A DNA stretch of 64,000 nt from Bacteroidetes bacterium HGW-Bacteroidetes-4 (GCA_002840905.1 PHDD01000014.1:138937-202936); one strand, 5' to 3'. Positions 9,329 to 17,830 are shown, counted from the first letter of the stretch. The notes: generated by a model from the sequence alone, not told the origin. A program made the numbers and translations.

Positions 9329-10228
9329 TTAGTTTTTAGATTGAACGGCATGACCACCAAACTGATTGCGAAGCGCAGCTACCACTTTCATGGCATACGA
9401 TTCCTCCTGCCTTGATTGGAAGCGGGCAAACAAAGCGTTGGTAATTACCGGAGCCGGTACATCAAAGTCAATGGCTGCCTGAATTGTCCAGCGGCCTTCG
9501 CCGCTATCCTGCACGTAATCAGTCAGTTTTTCCAGTTTAGGGTCGGCCTTAAAAGCATTTACAGCCAATTCGAGTAACCACGAACGCACAACACTCCCAT
9601 ATTGCCAAGCATCGGCAACAGCCGGAATGTCAATATTAAAATTTGATTTCTCAAGAATTTCGAATCCTTCGGCATAAGCTTGCATCATGCCGTATTCGAT
9701 ACCATTGTGTATCATTTTTACAAAATGGCCTGCACCCGATTCACCACTGTAAACATATCCGTTTTCGGGTGCCAAAGATTTAAAAATGGGCTCGGCATAA
9801 CTTGCAGCACCTTTATTGCCTCCGTACATTAGGCAGTATCCATTTTGCAAACCCCAAACGCCACCGCTGGTGCCGCAGTCAAGAAAATGAATGCCTTTTT
9901 CTTCAGCACGCAATGCTCGAGCCTGAGTTTCTTTATAATTTGAGTTTCCTCCATCGATAATAATGTCGCCTGGATGCAATAAACTGAGCAATTTGTCGAG
10001 ATTCTCGTCAACTGGCTTTCCGGCAGGTACCATAAGCCAAACTACTTTTCTTTCCGGAAGTTTTTTGGTGAGTTCTTCAATGGAGGAAGAGCCAATGGCA
10101 CCAAGTTCTTTCAAAGCCTTAATTGGTTCGGTTTCAATGTTCCAAACTACCACTTCATGTTGACCCAGTAATAAGCGTTGAACCATATTAAAACCCATTT
10201 TTCCAAGTCCAATAAATCCTAATTTCAT
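9329..10228 (-). CDS. gnd: 6-phosphogluconate dehydrogenase, decarboxylating, short (YqeC/GndA-like) form
   Basis: The 299-residue protein is the short Gnd form, compared with about 470 residues for the long form. It has GLGKMGFNMV (residues 6-15) for the cofactor and DGGNSNYKET near 93-102. The catalytic region contains CGTSGGVWGLQNG and GHFVKMIHNGIEYGMMQA. It converts 6-phosphogluconate to ribulose 5-phosphate and yields NAD(P)H. It is the first gene of the run gnd-zwf-rpiB-tal-ndh and has an ECF-like promoter at 10272-10299 plus an upstream terminator at 10386-10420. Those two sites define it as an operon head. Confidence 0.95.
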   Translation of the reverse strand: MKLGFIGLGKMGFNMVQRLLLGQHEVVVWNIETEPIKALKELGAIGSSSIEELTKKLPERKVVWLMVPAGKPVDENLDKLLSLLHPGDIIIDGGNSNYKETQARALRAEEKGIHFLDCGTSGGVWGLQNGYCLMYGGNKGAASYAEPIFKSLAPENGYVYSGESGAGHFVKMIHNGIEYGMMQAYAEGFEILEKSNFNIDIPAVADAWQYGSVVRSWLLELAVNAFKADPKLEKLTDYVQDSGEGRWTIQAAIDFDVPAPVITNALFARFQSRQEESYAMKVVAALRNQFGGHAVQSKN

Positions 10229-10271
10229 AATTGTATAAGTTGTTTGTGAATAATATCTTTAAACTAAAAAA

Positions 10272-10299
10272 ATAGTCGAAGATTTACCTAATCCTGACA
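10272..10299 (-). promoter_or_regulatory. ECF-type promoter upstream of gnd
   Basis: The minus strand carries TGTCAGG (10299-10293), 14 bases, then CGACTAT (10278-10272). This lies 44 bases before the gnd start at 10228. It is the best match to the common -10 form seen at five sites in the block. Confidence 0.65.
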
Positions 10300-10385
10300 G
10301 TTTACAAGAGTTACTTTATTATGAATGCATGTTAATTAAAAGGGTTAAAAATGTATTTTGAGTTTTTTAATTACCCATTAAAATA

Positions 10386-10420
10386 AAACAACCCCATATC
10401 TTAACGATATAGGGTTGTTT
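10386..10420 (-). terminator. Intrinsic terminator after the T9SS protein gene
   Basis: AAACAACCC at 10386-10394 pairs with GGGTTGTTT at 10412-10420. The inner ATATC/GATAT pairs continue the stem past one mismatch. On the minus strand the stem is followed by a T-rich run. It lies 25 bp past the stop of the gene at 10445 and separates that gene from gnd. Confidence 0.75.
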
Positions 10421-10444
10421 ATTAAAGAATAGTTTTTTCTTGTA

Positions 10445-12625
10445 CTACTTTATTACTATTTTCTTCGATAAAGAATTTCCATTATTTTGAGTAAGTTTAA
10501 CAAAATAGATTCCTTTATTCAATTGACTTACATCGAAACTAATTTTGCCAGACACCAATCCTGAAGGAACTTGTTGAACCACTTGTCCAAGAATATTAAG
10601 TATTTCTATTTTTAATATATCTTCTCCTGCTAAAGTGGTTTCCAAAGTAACCTTGCTACTTGCCGGATTTGGATATACCAGCATACCGTTTATATTTTGC
10701 CGACTGTTTAGAGGTAATTCTTCTTCAATACCTGTAATAATAATACTAAATTCACCTTCGGCTGCAAATACTGGCGCAACTTTTCCATCGGCAATATAAG
10801 GGATGCCATCACCATCGGAATCATTACCTGTTTCGCCCGACATTTCACTCTCAGCCAATAACATGGGGTTGTATACCGATTTAGAAAAACGGGTGTAAAT
10901 GGCCGTGGCTTCATCATGATTTCCAATTAAAGCAGCTTCACGCAATCCACCGGCAAGAATGGCCAGGTTTTCAGGATTGTAGGTTGCCAAATCGTTGCCC
11001 AATTCGGTTCTGAATACTTTTAATTCAGGAACATAAAAGTTTGAAATCAAGAAATTGTAAGCTTCATCTGCTGATGTCAAGTAACTTTGATTATTGGTTA
11101 TCTGATAAGCTAAATAAAGTGTTTGAGCAACTGCGGCTTGTGTTTCGGCGGTTTTTACAGAGGCATCGGCACCGGAACCAATGGTGTACGAGTTATAATA
11201 CCCACCCTCGGCATCTTTAAGTTTATTTTGAATAAATGCAGCCTGTGCATTAATGGCATCTAAAGCCATGTTGCTTAAATTTGTACCTGCAAATTCTTCA
11301 TATACGTTAATCAATGCAATTATTATATAGGCGGCGTTAGTGCTAGAGATGCTTTTTCCCATAACAATGGAACCTCCATCCAAGTTGGCAACATCAACAA
11401 AAGTTCCTTCTGCCATATTATAGTGCATGGCCATAATGTTTTGGAATAATACCATGCTGGCACCAGCCATTGCATCATATGGCCCCATCATGCCAGTTTG
11501 TGACATAGCTGCAGGGAAAGGATCGCCATCAAAAACTTCGTGATAAGCAAAATGTTCTGCATCATTTATGGATGGATCCATCATGTTTTTAAAAGCCGTA
11601 GTGCCAAGTAAAAGAGAAAGTTGGTCAAATAAATTACTGCTGGCATCAGTTACAAGTAATTCTGATGCCTGAGGTGGCAACATGGGGTTCAACATACTTT
11701 CAGTAACAGCAATTCGATGCGGAAAATATTTTATTCCATTGTTGGGGTTGTAATTGGCTGCATCTACCATGCCTAAAGAAGTTCCATCATAAGCCAACTC
11801 ATTTAACAGGAACATAACCTTATTAATAGCTTCGGCAGTTATAACCAGACCGGCAAAACCGTCAAGGTTGTTACCTCCATAATATAGGTTATTATTCGGA
11901 TCGAAATGGGGGTTGTCAACTGAATCAGGAGAATTAGTTCCATCGGCTTCAACGGTGTTTTCTTCGCCATCGTGGAAAGCTCCTAACATATCTTTAGCCC
12001 AGTAGTATTGTTTCCATAACGATTGACCTAAGGCAGCCGGATTCAAAGTTTTATCCATTTTTGATCTGTCCCAGCGCAGGGTTGAAAAATCCATGGCAAA
12101 ATCTGGAGCTACTGTTGAAGATAATTGCTGGTTTCCTGATTCAAATTCAGCAAACTGAGGGAAGGGGTTCATGGGAGCCATTTGATTAGCAATCGTGCTA
12201 AAATGCCCCACCATCATCATCAACTGATCGTCTTCTTTAAAACCATTGGTCATTCCTCCAGTAAACATTCCATCAAAATCAACAGGTTGCATTGCTGCCA
12301 TTTGTTTTATCATGGGCGACCACATCATGTGAAGTCCAATTCCGGCCCTGGAAATAACCGTTCCCAATAAATACCTTGAGTACTCATACCCTTCTATTCC
12401 TAAGGTGTAGGAAATGGAATCCGGGCTATTAGGCACCATAGGGTCTAATAGATCCAAATCATATCCTAAGGCTTCAGCAAATGGCTCCCCACTTTTAAAT
12501 AATTCGTTGGCGAGAAACATTTGTTTTGCAGTATTAAAAACGGTATCGTTCTTAATTACTAACTGAGCATTTAATGTGCTAAAAAGCACCAATGCCATTG
12601 CTATTAGCGTAATTTTCTTTTTCAT
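10445..12625 (-). CDS. Large secreted protein with type IX sorting tail, function unknown
   Basis: From the ATG at 12625 the protein has about 726 residues and starts with a clean signal peptide ending LNAQ; an ATG at 12682 would add 19 polar residues before it. The C-terminal about 80 residues (NGMLVYPNPASSKVTLET, then GIYFVKLTQNNG, SLSKKIVIK) form a Por/type A sorting domain for T9SS export to the surface. The middle is Asn, Ala and Met rich with many helical stretches; repeated mentions of AINAQAAFIQNKL and QTLYLAYQ look like an alpha/alpha barrel, but I do not recognise a family. An ECF-like promoter precedes it, so it may be a surface protein made under the same stress as the thioredoxin genes. 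Confidence 0.8.
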   Translation of the reverse strand: MKKKITLIAMALVLFSTLNAQLVIKNDTVFNTAKQMFLANELFKSGEPFAEALGYDLDLLDPMVPNSPDSISYTLGIEGYEYSRYLLGTVISRAGIGLHMMWSPMIKQMAAMQPVDFDGMFTGGMTNGFKEDDQLMMMVGHFSTIANQMAPMNPFPQFAEFESGNQQLSSTVAPDFAMDFSTLRWDRSKMDKTLNPAALGQSLWKQYYWAKDMLGAFHDGEENTVEADGTNSPDSVDNPHFDPNNNLYYGGNNLDGFAGLVITAEAINKVMFLLNELAYDGTSLGMVDAANYNPNNGIKYFPHRIAVTESMLNPMLPPQASELLVTDASSNLFDQLSLLLGTTAFKNMMDPSINDAEHFAYHEVFDGDPFPAAMSQTGMMGPYDAMAGASMVLFQNIMAMHYNMAEGTFVDVANLDGGSIVMGKSISSTNAAYIIIALINVYEEFAGTNLSNMALDAINAQAAFIQNKLKDAEGGYYNSYTIGSGADASVKTAETQAAVAQTLYLAYQITNNQSYLTSADEAYNFLISNFYVPELKVFRTELGNDLATYNPENLAILAGGLREAALIGNHDEATAIYTRFSKSVYNPMLLAESEMSGETGNDSDGDGIPYIADGKVAPVFAAEGEFSIIITGIEEELPLNSRQNINGMLVYPNPASSKVTLETTLAGEDILKIEILNILGQVVQQVPSGLVSGKISFDVSQLNKGIYFVKLTQNNGNSLSKKIVIK

Positions 12626-12732
12626 ACTATTATAGTTTTTTCCAGCTTTTTTGCTGGTATTGGTTCGTACTTTTTTAATCATTAATTTTCAATTTTTACT
12701 TAAAATACCGGCTATTTCAAGATTCTTAACTT

Positions 12733-12761
12733 ATAAGTCGTGAATATTTAAAAACCTGACA
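12733..12761 (-). promoter_or_regulatory. ECF-type promoter upstream of the T9SS protein gene
   Basis: The minus strand has TGTCAGG (12761-12755), 14 bases and CGACTTAT (12740-12733). It starts just at the stop of the DsbD-like gene and is 107 bases before the preferred ATG at 12625. A second CGACTTA copy close by makes a short inverted repeat (TAAGTCGT...ACGACTTA), which may be chance. Confidence 0.58.
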
Positions 12762-12762
12762 A

Positions 12763-14709
12763 TTACGACTTACCTCCGTTAAACTTATATAACCCAAGTT
12801 TTAAAAATTCCACATAACCCTCAATACTTGTATCATAGCCTTTAACCGGAGCCAATTGTTGTCCTGAATGATTAAGCAAAACATAGTAAGGTTGTGAATT
12901 GGTTTTGTATTTTGTAGTTTGAAAATCGCTCCATTTATTGCCAATGGTTTTTATTTTCTTTCCGGTGGTTGGCGAAATATACTGTTCACTTTCTGGTAAT
13001 TTTGTTTTGTCATCCACATAAAGTGAAATCAATATGTATTCATTACTGAGCAGGTTCAATACTGTTTTATCGCTCCAAACATTGTCTTCCATTTTGCGAC
13101 AATTAACACAACTCCAACCCGTAAAATCAAGTATTACAGGTTTGTTTACCTCTTTGGCATAAGCCATACCTTCTTCGTAATCGTGGAAACAATTGAGGTT
13201 ATGCGGACAATGAAATTCGTTATCGGCAATAACTGTATTTGATTGCGATACACCCGGATTTGAAATCTGACTGCTCCACCCTTCGGTATAAAAAGCCGGA
13301 GGCGGAAAACCGCTAATCAATTTCAAGGGAGCACCCCACATACCGGGAATTAGATACACTACAAAACTAAATACGAGTATGCCAAAAAGTAAACCCGATA
13401 TGGAAGTGTGTTTTTGTTCGCTATCGTGTGGGAATCTTAATTTTCCTAATAAATAAAATCCTAAGAGGCTAAAAATAACTATCCAAAATGCAATAAATAC
13501 TTCGCGGGTTAAAAAGCCCCAATGGTAAGCCAAATCGACCGACGATAGAAATTTCATTGCCAAGGCAAGCTCTATAAACCCCAACACTACTTTTACTGAA
13601 TTTAGCCATCCACCTGATTTTGGGAGGGAATTTAACCAACCCGGAAATGCGGCAAACAATGCAAAGGGCATGGCAAGCGCTAAAGCAAATCCAAACATAC
13701 CAATGGCAGGGCCTGTTACATCGCCAATAACGGCGGCTTGTACCAACAAACTTCCAATTATGGGGCCGGTACACGAAAATGAAACCAACGAAAGCGTAAA
13801 CGCCATAAAGAAAATACCGATTAAGCCTCCTTTATCGGAAGCACGGTCGGAGGCGTTGAGCCATTTATTGGGCAACCTAATTTCAAAACCACCAAAAAAT
13901 GAAATGGCAAACACTACAAAAATGAAGAAGAACGTAAGGTTTACAATCCCATTGCTGGCCATAGCGTTCAACGCATCAGGGCCAAGTATTAATGTAATGG
14001 CAAGCCCAAGGCTCACATAAATTACTATTATTGATGCGGCGTAAATAAGTGCATTTCGGATACCTTTTGCGCGCGTTTTACTTTGTTTGGTAAAAAAGCT
14101 CACCGTTAGCGGTATCATTGGAAAAACGCAAGGGGTTAGCAAGGCTAGTAAGCCTCCAATAAATCCGGCAAAAAAAATAGCCCAGTTGGTCATTCCTGAT
14201 GTTCCAGAATTATCGGGTTGTTTTTCATTTGCCACTGTAAGCTGAGCATTTGTATTTTCAGGTATGATTACATTCAATTCTATGGTTTCAGGTGGCAGAC
14301 ACATTTCATCGCTGCATACCATATAAGTAGCCTCAATGGTAATTTTAAATTCACCGGGTGTGGTACGAATAATTTTTTGTGAAAATACAGGAGTGCCTTC
14401 AAAATAGGTAACCCTACTGTTATTAAATGCGGGTTCCAGCTTTGAAATAGGTTTACCCTCAAGAGTTTCACCCACAAGCTTATAATTACCCGATGGTGTA
14501 AATAAAAATGAAGTAGCAACCGGGCCGTTGTCGATAAGCTGTTTTTGGCTGTAAATATGCCATCCTGCATCAATACTGGCCTCAAGTTCTAATGCAAGGG
14601 TATCGCCCGCAGTATAAACAACTTCAGCTTTCCATTTTACTGGTTGTAAAACCTGCGAAAATCCTGAAATAGATACCAACAGGAATAACAGTAATCCTAA
14701 TACTTTCAT
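12763..14709 (-). CDS. DsbD-type thiol:disulfide reductase (membrane)
   Basis: This 648-residue protein has the full DsbD layout. A signal peptide leads to an N-terminal periplasmic immunoglobulin-like domain (about 20-150). Eight or so membrane helices follow (about 175-445), including LLALLTPCVFPMIPLTVSFF and FSCTGPIIGSLLVQA, each with the key Cys-Pro or Cys used in electron transfer. A C-terminal thioredoxin domain (about 510-645) has WSCVNC as its active site. It moves electrons from cytoplasmic thioredoxin across the inner membrane to envelope proteins. The gene trxA ends only 10 bp upstream, so donor and acceptor are co-expressed. Confidence 0.92.
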   Translation of the reverse strand: MKVLGLLLFLLVSISGFSQVLQPVKWKAEVVYTAGDTLALELEASIDAGWHIYSQKQLIDNGPVATSFLFTPSGNYKLVGETLEGKPISKLEPAFNNSRVTYFEGTPVFSQKIIRTTPGEFKITIEATYMVCSDEMCLPPETIELNVIIPENTNAQLTVANEKQPDNSGTSGMTNWAIFFAGFIGGLLALLTPCVFPMIPLTVSFFTKQSKTRAKGIRNALIYAASIIVIYVSLGLAITLILGPDALNAMASNGIVNLTFFFIFVVFAISFFGGFEIRLPNKWLNASDRASDKGGLIGIFFMAFTLSLVSFSCTGPIIGSLLVQAAVIGDVTGPAIGMFGFALALAMPFALFAAFPGWLNSLPKSGGWLNSVKVVLGFIELALAMKFLSSVDLAYHWGFLTREVFIAFWIVIFSLLGFYLLGKLRFPHDSEQKHTSISGLLFGILVFSFVVYLIPGMWGAPLKLISGFPPPAFYTEGWSSQISNPGVSQSNTVIADNEFHCPHNLNCFHDYEEGMAYAKEVNKPVILDFTGWSCVNCRKMEDNVWSDKTVLNLLSNEYILISLYVDDKTKLPESEQYISPTTGKKIKTIGNKWSDFQTTKYKTNSQPYYVLLNHSGQQLAPVKGYDTSIEGYVEFLKLGLYKFNGGKS

Positions 14710-14719
14710 AATTCGCTCT

Positions 14720-15040
14720 TTATTTGATATGTTTTTCTAACAGTTGTACAAAATCTTTTTTAGGGGCTGCACCCTTAATTTTGTCAATAATTTGTCCATT
14801 TTTAAAAAACAAAATGGTGGGTATATTCATAATGTTATATTTCTCGGCTATGCGTGGAAATTTATCCACATCCACTTTACCAATGCTGACTTTGCCCGCA
14901 TATTCATTTGAAAGTTCATCGATAATAGGACCTACATATTTACAAGGACCACACCACGCTGCCCAAAAATCGACCACTACCAGTTGGTTCGATTGCAGTA
15001 CCTCATTATCGAAATTTAATGTATGAAATTCTTTTGCCAT
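14720..15040 (-). CDS. trxA: Thioredoxin
   Basis: The protein has 106 residues, the usual thioredoxin length. WCGPC is at residues 29-33 and the cis-proline loop is NIPTILFF near 74-81. It is cytoplasmic and reduces disulfides with electrons from NADPH and thioredoxin reductase (not in this window). Its end is 10 bp before the DsbD-like gene, the protein that would take its electrons. A terminator-like stem at 15055-15081 separates it from the secreted thioredoxin-like gene. Confidence 0.96.
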   Translation of the reverse strand: MAKEFHTLNFDNEVLQSNQLVVVDFWAAWCGPCKYVGPIIDELSNEYAGKVSIGKVDVDKFPRIAEKYNIMNIPTILFFKNGQIIDKIKGAAPKKDFVQLLEKHIK

Positions 15041-15054
15041 GATTTTTAAATTTA

Positions 15055-15081
15055 AAAGGCGGAAGTTTGAGTTCCGCCTTT
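15055..15081 (-). terminator. Intrinsic terminator-like stem before trxA
   Basis: AAAGGCGGAA at 15055-15064 pairs with TTCCGCCTTT at 15072-15081 over a 7-base loop. On the minus strand a TTTTAAATTTAAAA run follows. It lies between the stop at 15097 and the trxA start at 15040, so it may end or weaken the upstream transcript. Confidence 0.68.
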
Positions 15082-15096
15082 GAGTTTTAAATTGAT

Positions 15097-15504
15097 TTAT
15101 TTTACTCCTTTTTTTGCAGTAACCAAGGCTTGAGCCAGCTCATCATTAGGTTTTGCCACACTCACCTGATTTATTAACACTTTGGTTTTTGCATCAAAAA
15201 AATAGGCTACTCCTGTACCGGTGTATGGAGCCATAGCTTTATCCAAGCCTGCTTTTTTCAGCTCTTCAGCCGAAGCTTTTTTGGTTTCATCGTTAGTAAG
15301 GTTGTTTACCACAAATTGAATGGCACCGTCTTTATTGTTTTCCATGAAGGCCGCTTGAGCCCTTGTGCCATTGTTCTGACAAGCAGGACACCATTCGGCG
15401 TGGTTTACTACTGCAATTACTTTAGCCTCGGTTTGCGCCATTGCTGACACAGAAACTAATAAAATAAGCACAAGGCTTGCAAAAATTGATTTTGTTGTTT
15501 TCAT
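15097..15504 (-). CDS. Secreted thioredoxin-like protein
   Basis: The 135-residue protein starts with a signal peptide (cleavage near AMAQ). A thioredoxin-like motif WCPACQNNG follows at about residues 38-46 after the strand KVIAVVNHAEW. The fold is short and the second half is variable, ending in AKKGVK. It likely acts in the periplasm as a disulfide or redox carrier that could receive electrons from the DsbD-like protein. The gene lies 21 bp after DsrE and shares its ECF-like promoter. Confidence 0.78.
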   Translation of the reverse strand: MKTTKSIFASLVLILLVSVSAMAQTEAKVIAVVNHAEWCPACQNNGTRAQAAFMENNKDGAIQFVVNNLTNDETKKASAEELKKAGLDKAMAPYTGTGVAYFFDAKTKVLINQVSVAKPNDELAQALVTAKKGVK

Positions 15505-15525
15505 AATTTTTACATTTTTAGCGAA

Positions 15526-15882
15526 TTAGAAAATTAATACTTGGTATCCATCAGCAATTAGTGTGCGAATACTTGGATGTTCTTTATATTCGCTTAACAG
15601 CGTAATTTTTGCTTTTTCTACCTGGCTTTTAACCCCAAATGCGGCAGCACAAAAAGCGCACGCCCCGGTAATCTGATTTTTAACTCCTTTATACAGGCCA
15701 TGTAATTTATGATTTTCATTTTCGAGTTGTCCAATCCATTTGGTTCCGGCCCCATCGAAAATTAATTTTACCTCGTCGCCATTTTCAGCGGCTTCGCTGG
15801 CTAATACAAAGGCATTCGATACTTTACCTAGTGCTTCAGCGGTATCGGTGTCGGAGAACACCACAATTGCAATTTTTGACAT
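15526..15882 (-). CDS. DsrE/DsrF-like family protein
   Basis: The 118-residue protein has the DsrE-like Rossmann fold: KIAIVVFSDTDTAEALGKVSNAF at the start, a middle strand VKLIFDGAGTKW, and ITGACAFCAAAFGVK with the likely reactive cysteines near residues 75-78. Related proteins carry sulfur or act in thiol exchange. It is cytoplasmic. It lies in the thioredoxin cluster, between the rhodanese-thioredoxin gene and the small secreted thioredoxin, which fits sulfur or persulfide handling. A divergent but correctly spaced ECF-like promoter is at 15923-15950. Confidence 0.8.
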   Translation of the reverse strand: MSKIAIVVFSDTDTAEALGKVSNAFVLASEAAENGDEVKLIFDGAGTKWIGQLENENHKLHGLYKGVKNQITGACAFCAAAFGVKSQVEKAKITLLSEYKEHPSIRTLIADGYQVLIF

Positions 15883-15922
15883 AATCGTTAAATTTTAAGT
15901 TTGTTAATTATTATTTGAATGA

Positions 15923-15950
15923 ATGGTAGGGAGAAATGAAAAACCTGACA
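15923..15950 (-). promoter_or_regulatory. ECF-type promoter upstream of dsrE-like gene
   Basis: The minus strand has an exact TGTCAGG (15950-15944), 14 bases and CTACCAT (15929-15923). The -10 half is the least typical of the five copies (CGACTAT elsewhere). It lies 41 bases before the start at 15882. Confidence 0.5.
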
Positions 15951-15982
15951 ATTAATTTAGGCTTTAACAACTCATTAACAAA

Positions 15983-16696
15983 TTACTTTCTAGTAAACTG
16001 ATTTTCAAGCTCAGAGCGAGAGATGATGCCTTTGTGTTCGAATGTTTTTTTGCCTCTTTGGTACAATACCAAATAAGGTACACTGCCCAATTGCAATTCC
16101 TTTATCAGCTTTTTACTGGCATCGGCATTTATTTTTACTACGGTAATTTTGCCTTTGTATTCTTCTTTCAGGCTATCCATCATGGGCATCATTTTGCGGC
16201 AAGGGGCGCACCAAGGTGCATAAAAGTCGACAAAAACAGGTTTGTTTGATTTTATTAGAGCAAAAAATTCGTCGGGCTCCATTTTGTTGTCTGTATCGGG
16301 TTGGGCATTGGGTTCAACAGCAACCGGAAAGTTGTAAAGGTTCCAGTCCATAATGCCTTTTTCAAGATTGTACACTTGTGTGTAACCGTTTTTGGTCAAT
16401 ATTTCAGCTGCACGTTTACTGCGGTAACCGGTGTTGCAATAAAGGTAAACAGGTTGGTTTTTAGGCAACAGCAGCAGCTTTTGCTCAAAATCGAAGGCGT
16501 AATAGTTTAGTTGGCCTGCATTGGCTATATGGCTGTTTGCAAACTCTGATGGTGTTCGTACATCGAGCAAAGTGCCTTTTGAATCTTGAATTATTTTACT
16601 AAATTCCTGTGAATTAAGGTTTTTGTAACTTGATTGTTGCGCGTATGCAGAAACAAAAAAAACAAGCAAAACGGGTAAAAGAAAAAATCTGTTCAT
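15983..16696 (-). CDS. Exported rhodanese-thioredoxin fusion
   Basis: The 237-residue protein has a signal peptide ending near AYAQ. A rhodanese domain covers about residues 25-125, with active-site loop YCNTGYRSKRAAE near 87-99. A thioredoxin domain covers about 135-237, with WCAPC near 160-164 and the VPYLVLYQ cis-Pro region. The fusion suggests that a persulfide formed on the rhodanese Cys is reduced by the attached thioredoxin in the envelope. It sits 100 bp from DsrE, which also handles sulfur in related systems. Its ECF-like promoter is at 16717-16744. Confidence 0.9.
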   Translation of the reverse strand: MNRFFLLPVLLVFFVSAYAQQSSYKNLNSQEFSKIIQDSKGTLLDVRTPSEFANSHIANAGQLNYYAFDFEQKLLLLPKNQPVYLYCNTGYRSKRAAEILTKNGYTQVYNLEKGIMDWNLYNFPVAVEPNAQPDTDNKMEPDEFFALIKSNKPVFVDFYAPWCAPCRKMMPMMDSLKEEYKGKITVVKINADASKKLIKELQLGSVPYLVLYQRGKKTFEHKGIISRSELENQFTRK

Positions 16697-16716
16697 ATAT
16701 TTTTTAGTTTGAACAG

Positions 16717-16744
16717 ATAGTCGGAAAGTATATTATTCCTGACA
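16717..16744 (-). promoter_or_regulatory. ECF-type promoter upstream of rhodanese-thioredoxin gene
   Basis: On the minus strand TGTCAGG (16744-16738) is followed after 14 bases by CGACTAT (16723-16717). This is 21 bases before the start codon at 16696, giving a leader of normal length. It is identical in both boxes to the gnd copy. Confidence 0.65.
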
Positions 16745-16751
16745 ATATGAA

Positions 16752-17312
16752 TTAATGATTATACCCTTTTGTCTCATCCACATTACTTTCAACACCCAAG
16801 GCAAGTACAATCCGGTTCACAAAATTAAAGTAGGCAATAACCAAGGTGGCATCTAAAATAGCAGCATCACTTATTCCTACACCTTTTATTTTATCAATTA
16901 ATGTGGGTTCACTAAAACTCTCAGGATTCAACGTTAAGCTTTTTGCAAACTGGCATAAAACAAGTTGTCGGTTGTTTAGTTCAACATTATTAAAATCAGT
17001 AATCAATTTCGAAATTTGTTCATCGTTCTTCCAGTAGTGGTTAAGAGCCTCAGCATGATGCAATCGACAATACTCACAACCGTTGTTTACCGAAACGATT
17101 ACGGCCATCATTTCCCGTTCGGCCCGCGAGAGTTCCGATTTTGTAAACATGATTTCAAGATACAAATCCATGTGTTTTACGATGCTTTCAGGTCGGAGGC
17201 TTTGAATTTTATGCACTTCAGCAAGCTTGCCCCGGGTTTCAACCAAGTTGTTGTAAATTTCCAATAAACGTCCGGTGGCTTCGTTATGCTGAATTACTTT
17301 TATACGGCTCAT
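16752..17312 (-). CDS. AhpD/carboxymuconolactone decarboxylase-like peroxidase-related protein
   Basis: This 186-residue protein belongs to the peroxidase-related AhpD-like group. The motif NNGCEYCRLHHAEAL at about residues 75-90 carries the CxxCxxxH active site of alkylhydroperoxidase AhpD. There is no signal peptide, so it acts in the cytoplasm, likely on peroxides or as a thiol-disulfide relay. It is divergent from the MarR gene. The shared spacer holds a perfect 18-bp palindrome over its -7 box TACATTTG, so it is the likely direct target of the MarR repressor. It lies 55 bp before the rhodanese gene but that gene has its own ECF-like promoter. Confidence 0.88.
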   Translation of the reverse strand: MSRIKVIQHNEATGRLLEIYNNLVETRGKLAEVHKIQSLRPESIVKHMDLYLEIMFTKSELSRAEREMMAVIVSVNNGCEYCRLHHAEALNHYWKNDEQISKLITDFNNVELNNRQLVLCQFAKSLTLNPESFSEPTLIDKIKGVGISDAAILDATLVIAYFNFVNRIVLALGVESNVDETKGYNH

Positions 17313-17336
17313 ATTCTTAATTTTTGAATGTAATTA

Positions 17337-17391
17337 TAGTTACAAATGTAACTAATTATTACTATTATTGTGGTCAGTTACGAATGTTATG
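17337..17391. promoter_or_regulatory. MarR operator region between the AhpD-like and marR genes
   Basis: A perfect palindrome TAGTTACAAATGTAACTA is at 17337-17354. Inside it the minus strand reads TACATTTG (17350-17343), an exact Bacteroidota -7 box TAnnTTTG for the AhpD-like gene. I see no TTG -33 element upstream of that box. A weaker half-conserved copy AGTTAC-GAAT-GTTAT is at 17376-17390, ending over the marR start codon. Binding would block both directions. Confidence 0.62.
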
Positions 17392-17820
17392 GATTATAGT
17401 TTTAAAAAATCGCTCGGGCATTTATCCCATGAATTATCCAAAAAACTTGGCTCTAGTTTTGAAAAAAGAATGCAGGTGATACAACCTTCATTAAAAGCTG
17501 AACATTGGAGTGTAATATCCTTACTGCATCAGGAGAGCAATTTGAATCAAATGTCCATTGCACAGGTTTTTGGATTCGATAAAGTAAAGGTCTTACGCAT
17601 TATAAATAAGCTTGAGAAGCAACATATTGTTGTACGAACAATTGATATTTCAGACAAGCGTGCGTATAGAATTAACCTAACCGTAATGGGAAATGAGATT
17701 TACAATCAGTTAGCTCCTCTAGCAGCGACTACTATTGAGGACGCATTCAGTTCATTTTCGAGGGATGAAAGGGAGATTTTTATGAAAAACCTGCAAAAGA
17801 TATTAAAAAATCTAACTTGA
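17389..17820 (+). CDS. MarR family transcriptional regulator
   Basis: From the ATG at 17389 the protein has 143 residues; a TTG at 17368 would add seven residues but would overlap the operator, so I prefer the ATG. The winged-helix core is MSIAQVFGFDKVKVLRIINKLEKQHIVVR (about residues 48-76) and the wing is DISDKRAYRINLT. There is no cysteine, so it is not a thiol-switch OhrR; it may sense a small ligand. It is divergent from the AhpD-like gene and its likely palindromic site recurs, with one mismatch, before the sigma factor operon at 22754-22771. That makes it a candidate controller of the whole redox block. Confidence 0.9.
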   Translation: MDYSFKKSLGHLSHELSKKLGSSFEKRMQVIQPSLKAEHWSVISLLHQESNLNQMSIAQVFGFDKVKVLRIINKLEKQHIVVRTIDISDKRAYRINLTVMGNEIYNQLAPLAATTIEDAFSSFSRDEREIFMKNLQKILKNLT

Positions 17821-17830
17821 ACGGATTTTT

